Notes under the pieces: model-generated | The model's database searches: none | Told to the model about the DNA's origin: nothing | Seen by the model: only the letters and a program-made list of their open reading frames with translations | Source: Actinomycetota bacterium | GTDB lineage: Bacteria > Actinomycetota > Actinomycetes > Nanopelagicales > Nanopelagicaceae | Direction of reading: 5' to 3' | Assembly: GCA_009699165.1 (NCBI GenBank) | Contig: WLOR01000021.1 | Span: forward strand, 1-16,330 | Length of the DNA: 16,330 nucleotides | Position numbers and translations under genes: made by a program | Shown here: positions 1 to 8,737 of the stretch, in pieces | Layout: every line of letters starts with the position of its first letter | How positions within the stretch are numbered: position 1 is the stretch's first letter

Positions 1-11
1 AGAGACAGTAA

Positions 12-266
12 ATGGCAAGTAAGAAGGGTGTCTCCTCGACACGAAACGGTCGCGATTCAAATCCACAGTACCTTGGCATCAAGCGTTTTGGTGGCCAGGA
101 AGTTAATGCAGGCGAGATTTTGGTGCGTCAGCGCGGAACACATTTTCACCCAGGTAAGAACGTAGGACGCGGTAAGGATGACACGCTGTTTGCACTCGCT
201 GCAGGTGCAGTTGAGTTCGGTCGCGCTCGCGGACGTCGTGTAGTGAACGTGGTTCCGGCCGCTTAA
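12..266 (+). CDS. rpmA: Large ribosomal subunit protein bL27
   Basis: This encodes 84-residue bL27, a protein of the 50S subunit whose flexible N-terminal tail reaches toward the peptidyl-transferase centre. The family signature is clear: the STRNGRDS segment near residues 9-16, GIKRFGGQ near 22-29, and [15 protein letters not shown] in the middle. Length is normal for the family. The third residue is serine, where most bacterial L27 proteins have histidine (MAHKK); the rest of the tail is conventional. The start ATG is preceded by only 11 bases of window, so the ribosome-binding site is only partly visible. rplU (L21) normally lies just upstream, outside the window. A strong terminator follows 21 bases after the stop, so the L21-L27 unit probably ends here. 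The identification is secure. Confidence 0.97.
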   Translation: MASKKGVSSTRNGRDSNPQYLGIKRFGGQEVNAGEILVRQRGTHFHPGKNVGRGKDDTLFALAAGAVEFGRARGRRVVNVVPAA

Positions 267-287
267 TGTAGGTTTCTCATACAAAAG

Positions 288-326
288 AGCGAGCCGCGAA
301 TCGTGGCTCGCTTTTTTTTATTTTTT
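288..326 (+). terminator. Rho-independent terminator after rpmA
   Basis: The 5' arm at 288-298 pairs with 302-312 to form an 11-bp stem containing one G-U pair, closed by the three-base loop AAT. A run of eight T (312-319), one A, and six more T follow. The hairpin lies between rpmA and the obg ribosome-binding site, so it should end or strongly reduce transcription of the ribosomal-protein unit before obg. The pairing is read directly from the sequence; function is inferred. Confidence 0.93.
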
Positions 327-360
327 CGCTCGGAAGTTCTATTTGAAGGGAGTATCGAAC

Positions 361-1875
361 ATGACAACTTTTGTTGATCGTGTAACTCTCTACGCCACTG
401 CTGGAAAAGGTGGCGATGGTTGCGTCTCTGTAAAGCGTGAAAAATTTAAACCGCTCGGTGGACCAGATGGTGGAAATGGTGGACGTGGTGGAGATGTTAT
501 TTTGGTCGTCGATCCATCCGTTACGACCTTACTTGATTTTCACCACTCACCTCACCGCAAGGCAACATCTGGACATCAAGGTTACGGTGATCGCAAAGAT
601 GGATACCAAGGTGATGATCTAATTCTTGGTGTCCCAAATGGCACAGTTGTTTTAGATAGTAATGGTGAACAGATTGCAGATTTAATCGGCAATGGAACAG
701 TTTTTGTTGCAGCCCAAGGTGGACATGGTGGGCTCGGAAACTTAGCACTTGCCTCCTCAAGGCGACGCGCACCAGGTTTTGCACTTCTTGGCGAACCAGG
801 TGAAGAGCGCACACTTTTATTAGAGCTCAAATCAGTTGCCGACATTGCACTAGTTGGATTTCCTAGTGCTGGAAAATCCTCACTCATTGCTGCGATTTCA
901 GCTGCACGCCCAAAGATTGCTGACTATCCATTTACAACTTTGGTACCAAACTTAGGTGTTGTTCAAGCGGGTGAGACTCGATTTACTGTTGCCGATGTTC
1001 CGGGATTAATTCCAGGGGCTAGTCAAGGAAAAGGTTTAGGCCTTGAGTTTTTGCGTCACGTCGAACGATGTGTTGCCTTAGTTCACGTTTTAGACTGCGG
1101 AACTTTAGAGACAGATCGTAACCCCGTGCAGGATCTTGAAGTTATTGAAAATGAGCTTGCACTCTATGGCGGACTCGAAGACCGTGTACGCATTATTGCT
1201 CTCAATAAGATCGACCTACCTGATGGACAGGCAATGTCGGATATGGTTGCAGGCGAGCTTCGCGAAAAGGGTTACGAGGTCTATCCAGTTTCGGCGGCAT
1301 CTCGTGCTGGTTTGCAGGAGCTTACATATGCAATGGCACGGCAGATTCAAAAAGATCGCGCCGCTGCGGTAGTTCAAGAGCGCACGCGAATAGTTCTTCG
1401 TCCAGTCGCCGTTGATGATTCTGGCTTTGCAGTCAAAGCAAATGCAGATGGTTCATTTACCGTGCGCGGAAAGAAAGTTGAGCGCTGGGTCCGCCAAACC
1501 AACTTTAAGAACGCCGAAGCCATCGGCTACTTGGCCGATCGATTAGCTCAGTTAGGTGTCGAAAAAGATCTCTTTAAAAAGGGTGCGGTAGCCGGCAGTG
1601 AAGTTCGAATTGGAGACGGGGCAACTGAAGTCGTCTTTGATTGGGAGCCAACAATCGAAGCAGGGGCTGAGCAGTTAGCCGGTCACCTGCATCGCCGTGG
1701 TGAAGATTCACGACTTGAATCAACATGGGCACAGAGTGATCGAGTAGAAGTTGAAGATATTTTGACCGATGATGAAATCGCCAAGCAGTGGGAGTACAAC
1801 GTATCTGACCCTCACACGCCTAAACTTTCACCACCGATTGTTGAAGAAAATTCAGAGGATGGAGATGCCAAGTGA
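361..1875 (+). CDS. obg: Obg/CgtA GTPase
   Basis: This encodes a 504-residue Obg-family GTPase involved in late 50S subunit assembly and stress signalling. The glycine-rich Obg fold occupies about residues 1-158 ([18 protein letters not shown]). The G domain follows: P-loop GFPSAGKSS at 166-174, DVPG at 212-215, NKID at 282-285 and SAAS at 311-314. An OCT domain covers about residues 345-425, and an acidic low-complexity tail ends the protein, as is common in actinobacterial Obg. I chose ATG 361 because GAAGGGAG (345-352) sits at ribosome-binding distance. A TTG six codons upstream would place the Shine-Dalgarno inside the gene. The last four bases overlap the GTG start of proB, indicating translational coupling. 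No separate promoter is obvious between the rpmA terminator and this gene. Confidence 0.97.
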   Translation: MTTFVDRVTLYATAGKGGDGCVSVKREKFKPLGGPDGGNGGRGGDVILVVDPSVTTLLDFHHSPHRKATSGHQGYGDRKDGYQGDDLILGVPNGTVVLDSNGEQIADLIGNGTVFVAAQGGHGGLGNLALASSRRRAPGFALLGEPGEERTLLLELKSVADIALVGFPSAGKSSLIAAISAARPKIADYPFTTLVPNLGVVQAGETRFTVADVPGLIPGASQGKGLGLEFLRHVERCVALVHVLDCGTLETDRNPVQDLEVIENELALYGGLEDRVRIIALNKIDLPDGQAMSDMVAGELREKGYEVYPVSAASRAGLQELTYAMARQIQKDRAAAVVQERTRIVLRPVAVDDSGFAVKANADGSFTVRGKKVERWVRQTNFKNAEAIGYLADRLAQLGVEKDLFKKGAVAGSEVRIGDGATEVVFDWEPTIEAGAEQLAGHLHRRGEDSRLESTWAQSDRVEVEDILTDDEIAKQWEYNVSDPHTPKLSPPIVEENSEDGDAK

Positions 1876-2987
1876 GCCGAGCGCAGATTACCTCTGCACG
1901 TCGCATTGTCATCAAAATCGGATCATCATCTCTGACTGGTAAAGCTGGCTCGCAGTTAGATGCATCGGCAGTTGAAAAGCTGGTCGATGTTGTCTCAACG
2001 TGTAAAGCGCGCGGCGCAGAGGTCGTTGTAGTTTCATCAGGTGCAATTGCGGCAGGTCTTGCACCCCTTGGCTTAACCACACGCCCTAAGGATCTAGCCA
2101 CGCAACAAGCAGCCGCATCAGTCGGGCAAGGATTGCTGATTGCTCAGTACACGCAGAGTTTTGCCGAGCATGCAATCACTGCATCACAAGTGCTCATTAC
2201 AACTGAAGATGTTGTGCGCCGCTCGCACTATCAAAATGTGCAACGTACTTTGAACCGACTCCTTCAATTAGGTGTAGTCCCTGTCATTAACGAAAACGAC
2301 TCCGTTGGCACACAAGAGATTCGCTTTGGAGATAACGATCGCTTAGCCGCACTTGTCGCACTGCTCATTGGTGCAGATTTATTGGTATTAGTCTCAGATA
2401 TCGATGCGCTCTATGATGCACCACCAACACAGGCAGGGGCACAACCAATTCATGAAGTAGCCGACATCGGCGATATCGAAAATGTCGTGCTGGGCGGGGC
2501 TGGGTCGGCTGGAGTTGGCAGTGGGGGAATGGTCACAAAGGTTGAAGCTGCACGAATTGCAACCAACGCTGGAATTCCGATGCTATTGACCTCTTTAAAC
2601 GATGTTGATCAATCAATGAGCGGCGCAGAACTCGGAACTCACTTTCACGCCCACGCCAGCAAGACAACATCAAGACTCTTGTGGCTTGCTCATGCCACAA
2701 CAACGCAAGGACAGTTAGTTCTAGATGCCGGCGCCGTCACGGCGATTTTGGAGCGAGGAGTTTCGCTTTTGCCTGCCGGAGTCACTGCAGTCCATGGTGA
2801 TTTCATTGCCGGTGATGCAGTCGAACTAGTTGGGCCAGACCAAAGCGTCATCGCACGTGGGTTGGTTGCATTTGATAGTGACGAGATCCCAACAATGCTT
2901 GGGCGGTCAACAAAAGAGCTTGCCCAATCGCTAGGCGCTGAATACGAACGCGAATTAGTGCACCGAGATGATTTAGTTCTTCTCTGA
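1872..2987 (+). CDS. proB: Glutamate 5-kinase (with PUA domain)
   Basis: This encodes a 371-residue glutamate 5-kinase, which makes gamma-glutamyl phosphate from glutamate and ATP in the first step of proline synthesis. The amino-acid-kinase domain shows KIGSSSL at 15-21, VSSGAIAAG at 54-62, INENDSV at 139-145, FGDNDR at 152-157 and GSGGMVTK at 216-223. The C-terminal ~95 residues fit the PUA domain of the long form, as in E. coli ProB; proline normally feedback-inhibits this class. It starts with GTG inside the obg stop (GTGA overlap) and has a GGAGA ribosome-binding site six bases upstream, so it is probably co-translated with obg. Its 3' end overlaps the convergent hydrolase gene by 15 bp. 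proA, usually adjacent, lies beyond that inserted gene. Confidence 0.97.
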   Translation: MSRAQITSARRIVIKIGSSSLTGKAGSQLDASAVEKLVDVVSTCKARGAEVVVVSSGAIAAGLAPLGLTTRPKDLATQQAAASVGQGLLIAQYTQSFAEHAITASQVLITTEDVVRRSHYQNVQRTLNRLLQLGVVPVINENDSVGTQEIRFGDNDRLAALVALLIGADLLVLVSDIDALYDAPPTQAGAQPIHEVADIGDIENVVLGGAGSAGVGSGGMVTKVEAARIATNAGIPMLLTSLNDVDQSMSGAELGTHFHAHASKTTSRLLWLAHATTTQGQLVLDAGAVTAILERGVSLLPAGVTAVHGDFIAGDAVELVGPDQSVIARGLVAFDSDEIPTMLGRSTKELAQSLGAEYERELVHRDDLVLL

Positions 2988-4115
2988 AATCTGCCTTAGA
3001 ACCGCAGCAACTTTAGAGCTCATACCATCCGCACTCGTCGGCATGTCGCTAAGTTTTACAATTACCGTGTCATGGAGTGCATCTTGATAGATGTACTGGC
3101 CATGCAATCCCAGCATGAGATTAATTCCTGGATAGGGATGCCACATCTGTGCGCCATAACCCCAGCCGTAATCTAATGTAGCCACAGGCGTTGATAGACG
3201 AGCTTTCCACGAAGTACTTGCAATAGATGGAGTACCCGTCATGAGCGCTAAACCAACGCGAGCATAGTCTCGAGCTGTGGCGTTGAAACAGCAGAATGCT
3301 TTTTCATGTCCACCAACTTTATCGACGTTCCAAGTTGCATTGTAATCTGCGCCAACTTTTTTCCAGATTCGTTCACTAAACGCATCGGCTAGTTTTTGGC
3401 CAGTAATTTTTTGAATAATCAGTCCAAGTAATTGGGTGTTAACACTTCTATACTCGGGAAAAGTTCCTGGCTCTTCACTCATTTTTCGGTTATGCATTAA
3501 AAACCAATCAATATCGGTAGAGGCATACATCTGTGCAATTGCTACGCCCCAGCCGCTAGGACCTGTTGGATAATTATCTGAAACTCCGATCCCTGAATTC
3601 ATATCGAGTAAATCTTTGATAGTTACTTTGTCAAAAGATGTACCGGCCACAAATTCGGGGAGGATACTCACAAAAGTATCGCTCTCCTTAATTGCACCCT
3701 CATCGATTAACTGTCCAATTACAAGTGAAGTCATAGTCTTTGCAACTGAATATGAAGGAAGCACCGTTGAGACGCTCTTGCCATTCCAGTACCTCTCATA
3801 TGTTATTTTTCCCCCACGGATCACGAGAAATGCATTTGTATTTGTATCACTTAAAAAGTTTTCAAAATCTTGACTCTCTCCATTCCACACCACTTGATCA
3901 ATCTCTTCAGAGATGCCCTTTTGCCAGGCAGTTGAAGAGGATGGGTTGGCAGCAATTATGTGGGAGGGCATCAAATCTGGAGTCTTCGAGGCAGGCGCTA
4001 GACCAAGTTTTATCGTCGCAATTGGCTCGGGATATCTAATCGCTTTTGTTAAACCAAAAAGGGCCAGGTAGACAACAAAAAGTGTAATCAGGATTTTTCG
4101 GATTAATGTGAGCAT
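2973..4115 (-). CDS. Membrane-anchored serine hydrolase of the beta-lactamase/NylB-like family
   Basis: This encodes a 380-residue serine hydrolase of the class C beta-lactamase superfamily, most like the 6-aminohexanoate-dimer hydrolase (NylB)/esterase branch. Visible signature residues are S123-V-A-K126 (nucleophile motif SxxK), Y222-x-S224 in YRSVN, H338-G-Q-Y, and a CCFNATARDYARVG segment around 275-288 typical of NylB-like enzymes. Residues about 5-23 form one hydrophobic segment after a short Lys/Arg stretch, so it is an uncleaved anchor or signal peptide with the catalytic domain outside the cytoplasm. No lipobox cysteine is present. The ATG lacks a good Shine-Dalgarno, but TAGGCT lies six bases upstream, fitting leaderless initiation. 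It interrupts the proB-proA pair in antisense orientation. The substrate cannot be assigned; an amide, ester or cell-wall peptide is possible. Confidence 0.88.
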   Translation of the reverse strand: MLTLIRKILITLFVVYLALFGLTKAIRYPEPIATIKLGLAPASKTPDLMPSHIIAANPSSSTAWQKGISEEIDQVVWNGESQDFENFLSDTNTNAFLVIRGGKITYERYWNGKSVSTVLPSYSVAKTMTSLVIGQLIDEGAIKESDTFVSILPEFVAGTSFDKVTIKDLLDMNSGIGVSDNYPTGPSGWGVAIAQMYASTDIDWFLMHNRKMSEEPGTFPEYRSVNTQLLGLIIQKITGQKLADAFSERIWKKVGADYNATWNVDKVGGHEKAFCCFNATARDYARVGLALMTGTPSIASTSWKARLSTPVATLDYGWGYGAQMWHPYPGINLMLGLHGQYIYQDALHDTVIVKLSDMPTSADGMSSKVAAVLRQISEKN

Positions 4116-4121
4116 GAGAAG

Positions 4122-4127
4122 AGCCTA
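4122..4127 (-). promoter_or_regulatory. Predicted -10 box for leaderless serine-hydrolase transcript
   Basis: Read on the minus strand this is TAGGCT, a TANNNT-type -10 element, with exactly six bases (CTTCTC) between it and the ATG at 4115. That spacing puts transcription start on the A of the start codon. A GGGAG further upstream is about 15 bases from the ATG, too far for a normal Shine-Dalgarno. No clear -35 is seen. It forms an inverted repeat with the proA box at 4136-4141. Confidence 0.55.
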
Positions 4128-4135
4128 ACTCCCGA

Positions 4136-4141
4136 TAGGCT
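4136..4141 (+). promoter_or_regulatory. Predicted -10 box for leaderless proA transcript
   Basis: TAGGCT lies seven bases before the proA ATG at 4149, and the interval TGCCCGC contains no Shine-Dalgarno. Transcription is therefore predicted to begin at or one base from the start codon. No convincing -35 hexamer is present; its expected position would lie within the first codons of the divergent hydrolase. Only eight bases separate it from the opposing -10 box. Confidence 0.55.
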
Positions 4142-4148
4142 TGCCCGC

Positions 4149-5411
4149 ATGGATGCTACAGAGATAGTTTCAGGGTTGGCCCACTCTGCACGCATCGCTG
4201 CACGTACTTTGAGTGTTGCCACAGGTACCGAGCGAAAAGCAGCGCTCCATGCAATCGCCGATGCCATTCAAGCTCGTAGCCATGACATCCTGCATGCAAA
4301 TGAAAAGGATATGGAGCGAGGCAGAGCTGCCAATTTGAATTCATCTCTACTCGATCGATTACTGCTGACCCCCGAACGGGTCAAGGCAATTGCAGATGGT
4401 GCGCGCCAGGTAGCTAGCCTTGAAGATCCACTCGGGAAGACTTTGCGAGAATCGGTTTTGCCAAATGGAATCGAGCTCAAACAGATTACGGTGCCGTTCG
4501 GAGTTATCGGAATGGTGTACGAGGCACGTCCCAATGTCACTGTCGATGCAGCTGTAATTTTGCTGATGTCTGGAAATTCAGCGCTGCTTCGAGGATCATC
4601 GAGTGCGGCAGAGAGCAATCAAGTTCTGGTCACCGTGATGCAAGATGCACTTTTGACTACAAAGATATCTCCTGATGTAATTCAATTAGTGCCATCTGAT
4701 GATCGTCAAACGGTAAAGGCTTTGCTTCACGCGCGCGGTCAAGTTGACTTAGTTATTCCGCGCGGCAGCGCTTCGCTGATTCGAATGGTTGTCGACGAAT
4801 CCACTGTTCCGACGATTGAAACCGGTGCTGGCGTATGTCATGTCTACATCGATGAATTTGCTGATTTAGAAAAAGCCCTACCGATTATCATTAACTCAAA
4901 GGTGCAGAGGCCAAGTGTGTGCAATGCAGCTGAGACTTTATTGGTGCATGCAAGCATCGCCCAGGAGTTTTTACCAATCGCGATGGCGGCGCTGCATGAA
5001 GCTGGAGTTATTCTGCACTGTGATGGGCTATCACTTGCCCTTGCGGGAGATATTCCAGCAACCATGGCAGTTGAAGAAAACTGGTCAACTGAGTACGGAA
5101 CACTTGAGATGAATGTTGCCGTGGTTGACTCTGTAGATGCGGCCAGCGAGCATATTTCTCGCTACGGAACCCAGCACACCGAGGCGATAGTGAGCGAAAA
5201 TAAGGAGAACACGGCGCGGTTTATCGCCTTAAGTGACTGCGCAGCCGTGATGGTGAATACATCTACACGCTTTACAGATGGCGAGCAGATGGGCTTTGGG
5301 GCAGAGATTGGGATTTCAAATCAAAAACTTCACGCCAGAGGCCCAATGGGATTAGAGGCGATGACGACGACGACTTGGATTGTTACTGGAAATGGCCAGA
5401 TTCGCAGTTAG
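4149..5411 (+). CDS. proA: Glutamate-5-semialdehyde dehydrogenase (gamma-glutamyl phosphate reductase)
   Basis: This encodes a 420-residue ProA, which reduces gamma-glutamyl phosphate with NADPH to glutamate-5-semialdehyde, the second step of proline synthesis after ProB. The aldehyde-dehydrogenase fold is complete. The N-terminal half carries the cofactor-binding region (GVIGMVYEARPNVT, about residues 118-131), and the catalytic cysteine is C258 in RPSVCNAAETLLV. The C-terminal region contains GFGAEIGISNQKLHARGPMGL. The length matches the family (about 417 in E. coli). The ATG at 4149 has no Shine-Dalgarno but follows a TAGGCT box at leaderless distance. The gene is separated from proB by the inverted hydrolase, so the two proline genes cannot share a simple operon transcript. 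Confidence 0.97.
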   Translation: MDATEIVSGLAHSARIAARTLSVATGTERKAALHAIADAIQARSHDILHANEKDMERGRAANLNSSLLDRLLLTPERVKAIADGARQVASLEDPLGKTLRESVLPNGIELKQITVPFGVIGMVYEARPNVTVDAAVILLMSGNSALLRGSSSAAESNQVLVTVMQDALLTTKISPDVIQLVPSDDRQTVKALLHARGQVDLVIPRGSASLIRMVVDESTVPTIETGAGVCHVYIDEFADLEKALPIIINSKVQRPSVCNAAETLLVHASIAQEFLPIAMAALHEAGVILHCDGLSLALAGDIPATMAVEENWSTEYGTLEMNVAVVDSVDAASEHISRYGTQHTEAIVSENKENTARFIALSDCAAVMVNTSTRFTDGEQMGFGAEIGISNQKLHARGPMGLEAMTTTTWIVTGNGQIRS

Positions 5412-5424
5412 CGCACAAATTAAT

Positions 5425-5430
5425 TAGACT
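5425..5430 (+). promoter_or_regulatory. Predicted -10 box for leaderless gatCAB transcript
   Basis: TAGACT lies eight bases before the gatC ATG, with only CCACACCC between them and no Shine-Dalgarno. TTCGCA at 5401-5406 (overlapping the end of proA) is a weak -35 candidate at 18-bp spacing. This suggests that gatCAB has its own promoter and a leaderless first gene even though proA ends only 27 bases upstream. Confidence 0.5.
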
Positions 5431-5438
5431 CCACACCC

Positions 5439-5738
5439 ATGAGCAGCCTTTCCCGCGATGACGTCGCAAATCTTGCACGCCTTGCGCGAATTGAAATGAG
5501 CGAAGAAGAGCTCGTCAGTCTCTCTAATGAGTTCACCGTAATTCTCGATGCCGTTGCCAGAGTGCAAGAGGTAGCCGGCGCAGATGTCGAACCTACGTCA
5601 CACCCACTGCCGCTTCGAAATGTTTTTCGCCCCGATGTCGTAATACCTTCACTTAGTCCGCAGGAAGCTCTCTCAGGTGCACCTGCGCAAGAAGATGCAC
5701 GTTTTCGTGTCCCTCAAATTCTTGGGGAAGAAGCATGA
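5439..5738 (+). CDS. gatC: Aspartyl/glutamyl-tRNA amidotransferase subunit C
   Basis: This encodes 99-residue GatC, the small belt-like subunit that wraps around and stabilises the GatA-GatB interface of the amidotransferase. It has the typical N-terminal helix-forming stretch ([17 protein letters not shown], about residues 9-25), the central [11 protein letters not shown] segment around 56-66, and the conserved FRVPQIL near the end (89-95). Length is normal. Translation appears leaderless: the ATG lacks a Shine-Dalgarno and follows a TAGACT box. The stop codon overlaps the gatA start in ATGA, so the two are translationally coupled and made in matched amounts. Confidence 0.96.
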   Translation: MSSLSRDDVANLARLARIEMSEEELVSLSNEFTVILDAVARVQEVAGADVEPTSHPLPLRNVFRPDVVIPSLSPQEALSGAPAQEDARFRVPQILGEEA

Positions 5739-7228
5739 TTCATTTATCAGCGGCCCAGATGGCAGCAAAATTAGCCACAGGAGAGACAACGTCAGTTGCA
5801 CTCACACAAGCGCATCTAGATCGAATTAATTCAGTTGACTCAGGTGTTCATGCATTTCTATATGTAGATACTGATGGTGCACTTGCACAGGCTGCAGCAG
5901 TGGATGCAAAGCGAGAGCAGGGCCAAGATCTCTCACCTCTTGCAGGTATTCCACTTGCTCTCAAAGATGTCATGACACAAAAAGGTATTCCTACCACTGC
6001 TGGATCAAAAATCCTCGAAGGCTGGCGTCCACCATATGACTCGACAGTTGTTTCGAAATTAAAAGCTAATGACATCGTAATTTTAGGTAAGACGAATATG
6101 GATGAGTTTGCAATGGGCTCATCGACTGAAAACTCAGCTTACGGTCCAACGCATAATCCATGGGATTTAACAAGGATTCCTGGTGGCTCTGGTGGAGGAT
6201 CTTCGGCAGCGTTGGCAGCATTTGAGGCACCGCTTGCAATTGGAACCGACACTGGCGGATCGATTCGCCAGCCTGCTGCGGTGACGGGAACCGTTGGAGT
6301 TAAACCAACATATGGCGGCGTCTCTCGCTTTGGTTTAATTGCATTTTCTTCCTCACTCGATCAAGCAGGCCCCTGTGCGCGCACCGTATTGGACGCTGCG
6401 CTATTGCACGAGGCAATTGCAGGTCATGATCCAAAAGACTCAACAAGTATTAATGCACCAGTGCCACAAGTAGTTGCTGCAGCAAAGAGCGGTGATGTAA
6501 AAGGCATGAAGATTGGTGTTGTTAAAGAGTTAAATGGAGATGGATATCAAAGTGGAGTGCGAACTCGCTTTGAGGAGTCACTGGAGTTATTGGCAGCCGC
6601 TGGAGCAGAAATCGTAGAAGTATCGGCCCCCAATTTCGAGTATGCCCTTGCTGCTTATTATTTGATCGCACCATCTGAGTGCTCTTCGAACTTGGCCCGC
6701 TTTGATGCGATGCGTTATGGACTACGTGTTGGTGATGTTGATGGCGCATCGGCTGAATCAGTTATGAATCTAACGCGAGAAGTTGGATTTGGTCGCGAAG
6801 TTAAACGTCGCATAATCCTTGGAACATATGCGCTTTCATCAGGTTACTACGATGCTTACTACGGCAGCGCACAGAAGGTTCGTACTTTAATTACTCAGGA
6901 CTTTAACAACGCCTTTGAAAAATGTGATGTGATGGTTTCGCCAACGTGCCCTACAACTGCATTCAAGATTGGTGAAAAATCCAATGACCCGATTGCCATG
7001 TATTTAAATGACATCGCAACGATTCCAGTTAACATGGCCGGTATCGGTGGCATGTCACTTCCTGCAGGTTTAGCACCAGAGGATGGATTGCCTGTTGGTT
7101 TCCAAATCATGTCACCTGCGATGCAAGATCAGCGCATGTATTTAGTTGGCGCGGCCCTGGAAGCAGCGCTTCTTAGCAAGTGGGGCGCACCGCTGCTTTC
7201 AAAGGCTCCAGAATTGGCAGGAAAGTAA
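5735..7228 (+). CDS. gatA: Aspartyl/glutamyl-tRNA amidotransferase subunit A
   Basis: This encodes 497-residue GatA, the amidase-signature subunit that hydrolyses glutamine and releases ammonia for transamidation of Glu-tRNA(Gln) and/or Asp-tRNA(Asn) on GatB. The Lys/cis-Ser/Ser triad is complete: K77 in [10 protein letters not shown]152 in PGGSGGGSS, and nucleophile S176 in [11 protein letters not shown]. The 99- and 24-residue spacings match those of characterised GatA (for example S. aureus K79, S154, S178). The GGSGGGS form is the one often seen in actinobacteria. The ATG overlaps the gatC stop by four bases and has a GGGGAAG ribosome-binding site. The stop shares one base with the gatB start (TAATG). 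Confidence 0.97.
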   Translation: MIHLSAAQMAAKLATGETTSVALTQAHLDRINSVDSGVHAFLYVDTDGALAQAAAVDAKREQGQDLSPLAGIPLALKDVMTQKGIPTTAGSKILEGWRPPYDSTVVSKLKANDIVILGKTNMDEFAMGSSTENSAYGPTHNPWDLTRIPGGSGGGSSAALAAFEAPLAIGTDTGGSIRQPAAVTGTVGVKPTYGGVSRFGLIAFSSSLDQAGPCARTVLDAALLHEAIAGHDPKDSTSINAPVPQVVAAAKSGDVKGMKIGVVKELNGDGYQSGVRTRFEESLELLAAAGAEIVEVSAPNFEYALAAYYLIAPSECSSNLARFDAMRYGLRVGDVDGASAESVMNLTREVGFGREVKRRIILGTYALSSGYYDAYYGSAQKVRTLITQDFNNAFEKCDVMVSPTCPTTAFKIGEKSNDPIAMYLNDIATIPVNMAGIGGMSLPAGLAPEDGLPVGFQIMSPAMQDQRMYLVGAALEAALLSKWGAPLLSKAPELAGK

Positions 7229-8736
7229 TGGCCCTAACGTATGAAGACGTAGTCGCTAAGTACGAACCCGTATTAGGCCTGGAAGTTCACGTAGAACTCA
7301 ATACACATTCAAAGATGTTTTGTGGTTGCAGTACGATTTTTGGCGCAGAGCCCAACACTCAAACATGCCCTGTCTGCCTTGCTCTACCTGGTGCGCTTCC
7401 AACCGTTAATGAAAAAGCGATTGAATCTACGATAAAGATCGGCCTTGCACTTAACTGTTCAATCGCACCTTTTAGTCGATTTGCCCGCAAGAACTATTTT
7501 TATCCAGATATGCCCAAGAACTTTCAGATTTCACAGTATGACGAACCAATCTGCGTGAATGGCTACGTTGATGTTGAGATTGAAACCGATGAAGGACCAA
7601 TGAGTTTTCGCATCGAAATCGAACGCGTACACATGGAAGAAGACACAGGTAAATCACTTCACGTCGGTGGCGCAACGGGACGTATCCACGGTGCTGAGTA
7701 CTCACTTCTTGATTACAACCGAGCTGGAATTCCATTGGTTGAGATTGTTACAAAGATTGTGCCTGGCACAGGAAAATATGCGCCAGAAGTTGCAAAGGCC
7801 TATGTCGCCGAACTCCGAGATATTTTGCGCTCACTTGGGGTGAGCGATGTCAAAATGGAGCAAGGCTCATTGCGATGCGATGCCAACGTTTCATTGCGTT
7901 TAATTGGCATTGAAACACTAGGTACTCGTAGCGAGACAAAGAATGTGAACTCACTTCGATCCGTTGAACGTGCGATTCGTGGAGAAATGATTCGACACGC
8001 AGAGCTTCTCAATAAAGGTGAGCGCGTCGTGCAGGAGACTCGCCATTTTCAAGAAGAGTCTGGACTCACTCGCTCTGGTCGCTCAAAAGAGCAGGCCGAG
8101 GATTACCGTTATTTCCCAGAACCAGATTTAGTTCCTGTTGCACCTGATGCTGCATGGATTGAAACGTTGCGAGCTGGATTACCTGAGCGACCATCGGTTC
8201 ACCGCAAGCGTTTGCAAGAGGCCTGGGCAGTTCCCGATAAAGAGATGGCAGCGATGATTAACGCCGATGTCTTAAATATCGTTGAGGCCACTGTTAATTT
8301 AGGCGCAGATCCAACTAAAGCACGTAGTTGGTGGCTCGGCGAGATTTCACGAATTGCAAATGATAAAGAAGTTACCATCGCCAATTTGAATATTACACCG
8401 GTAGATGTTGCCGAGATTGTTGCGTTGGTTTCAGCTGGCGAACTTACAGATAAGTTAGCTCGTCAAGTAGTAGAGGGCGTTATTGCTGGTGAGGGAAAGC
8501 CTTCAGAGGTTATCGCCGCGCGTGGAATTAAAGTCGTTAACGATGACGGTGCATTGATGGCGGCGATTGAAAAAGTCTGCACTGAACAACCAGAAACGGC
8601 CGAAAAGATTCGCAATGGGCATTTACCCGCAGCTGGAGCTTTAATTGGCGCGGTGATGAAAGAGACAAAGGGCCAAGCAGATGCTGCTCGCGTACGAGAG
8701 CTTCTACTTGGCCACCTTGGACAGTCTTCTAACTAA
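7228..8736 (+). CDS. gatB: Aspartyl/glutamyl-tRNA amidotransferase subunit B
   Basis: This encodes 502-residue GatB, the subunit that binds misacylated tRNA, activates the Glu or Asp side chain with ATP, and transfers ammonia delivered from GatA. The N-terminal signature GLEVHVEL (17-24) is followed by four cysteines at 32, 34, 47 and 50 (CGCS...CPVC), the zinc-binding set found in many GatB proteins. The middle shows [20 protein letters not shown] and [10 protein letters not shown]. The C-terminal ~150 residues form the helical GatB/YqeY tRNA-binding domain. I place the start at ATG 7228, which overlaps the gatA stop by one base and follows AGGAAAG; an in-frame ATG 48 bases earlier lies inside gatA. 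The 3' end meets the MFS gene tail to tail with one base between, and no terminator is visible. Confidence 0.97.
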   Translation: MALTYEDVVAKYEPVLGLEVHVELNTHSKMFCGCSTIFGAEPNTQTCPVCLALPGALPTVNEKAIESTIKIGLALNCSIAPFSRFARKNYFYPDMPKNFQISQYDEPICVNGYVDVEIETDEGPMSFRIEIERVHMEEDTGKSLHVGGATGRIHGAEYSLLDYNRAGIPLVEIVTKIVPGTGKYAPEVAKAYVAELRDILRSLGVSDVKMEQGSLRCDANVSLRLIGIETLGTRSETKNVNSLRSVERAIRGEMIRHAELLNKGERVVQETRHFQEESGLTRSGRSKEQAEDYRYFPEPDLVPVAPDAAWIETLRAGLPERPSVHRKRLQEAWAVPDKEMAAMINADVLNIVEATVNLGADPTKARSWWLGEISRIANDKEVTIANLNITPVDVAEIVALVSAGELTDKLARQVVEGVIAGEGKPSEVIAARGIKVVNDDGALMAAIEKVCTEQPETAEKIRNGHLPAAGALIGAVMKETKGQADAARVRELLLGHLGQSSN

Positions 8737-8737
8737 C

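Noticed and set aside
343..360. TTG start six codons upstream of obg
   Set aside because: The Shine-Dalgarno GAAGGGAG (345-352) would lie inside the coding region, and ATG 361 begins at the conserved Obg N-terminus.
7180..7227. Extended gatB start inside gatA
   Set aside because: It would overlap gatA by 49 bases. ATG 7228 has a Shine-Dalgarno, the TAATG junction, and matches the usual N-terminus.
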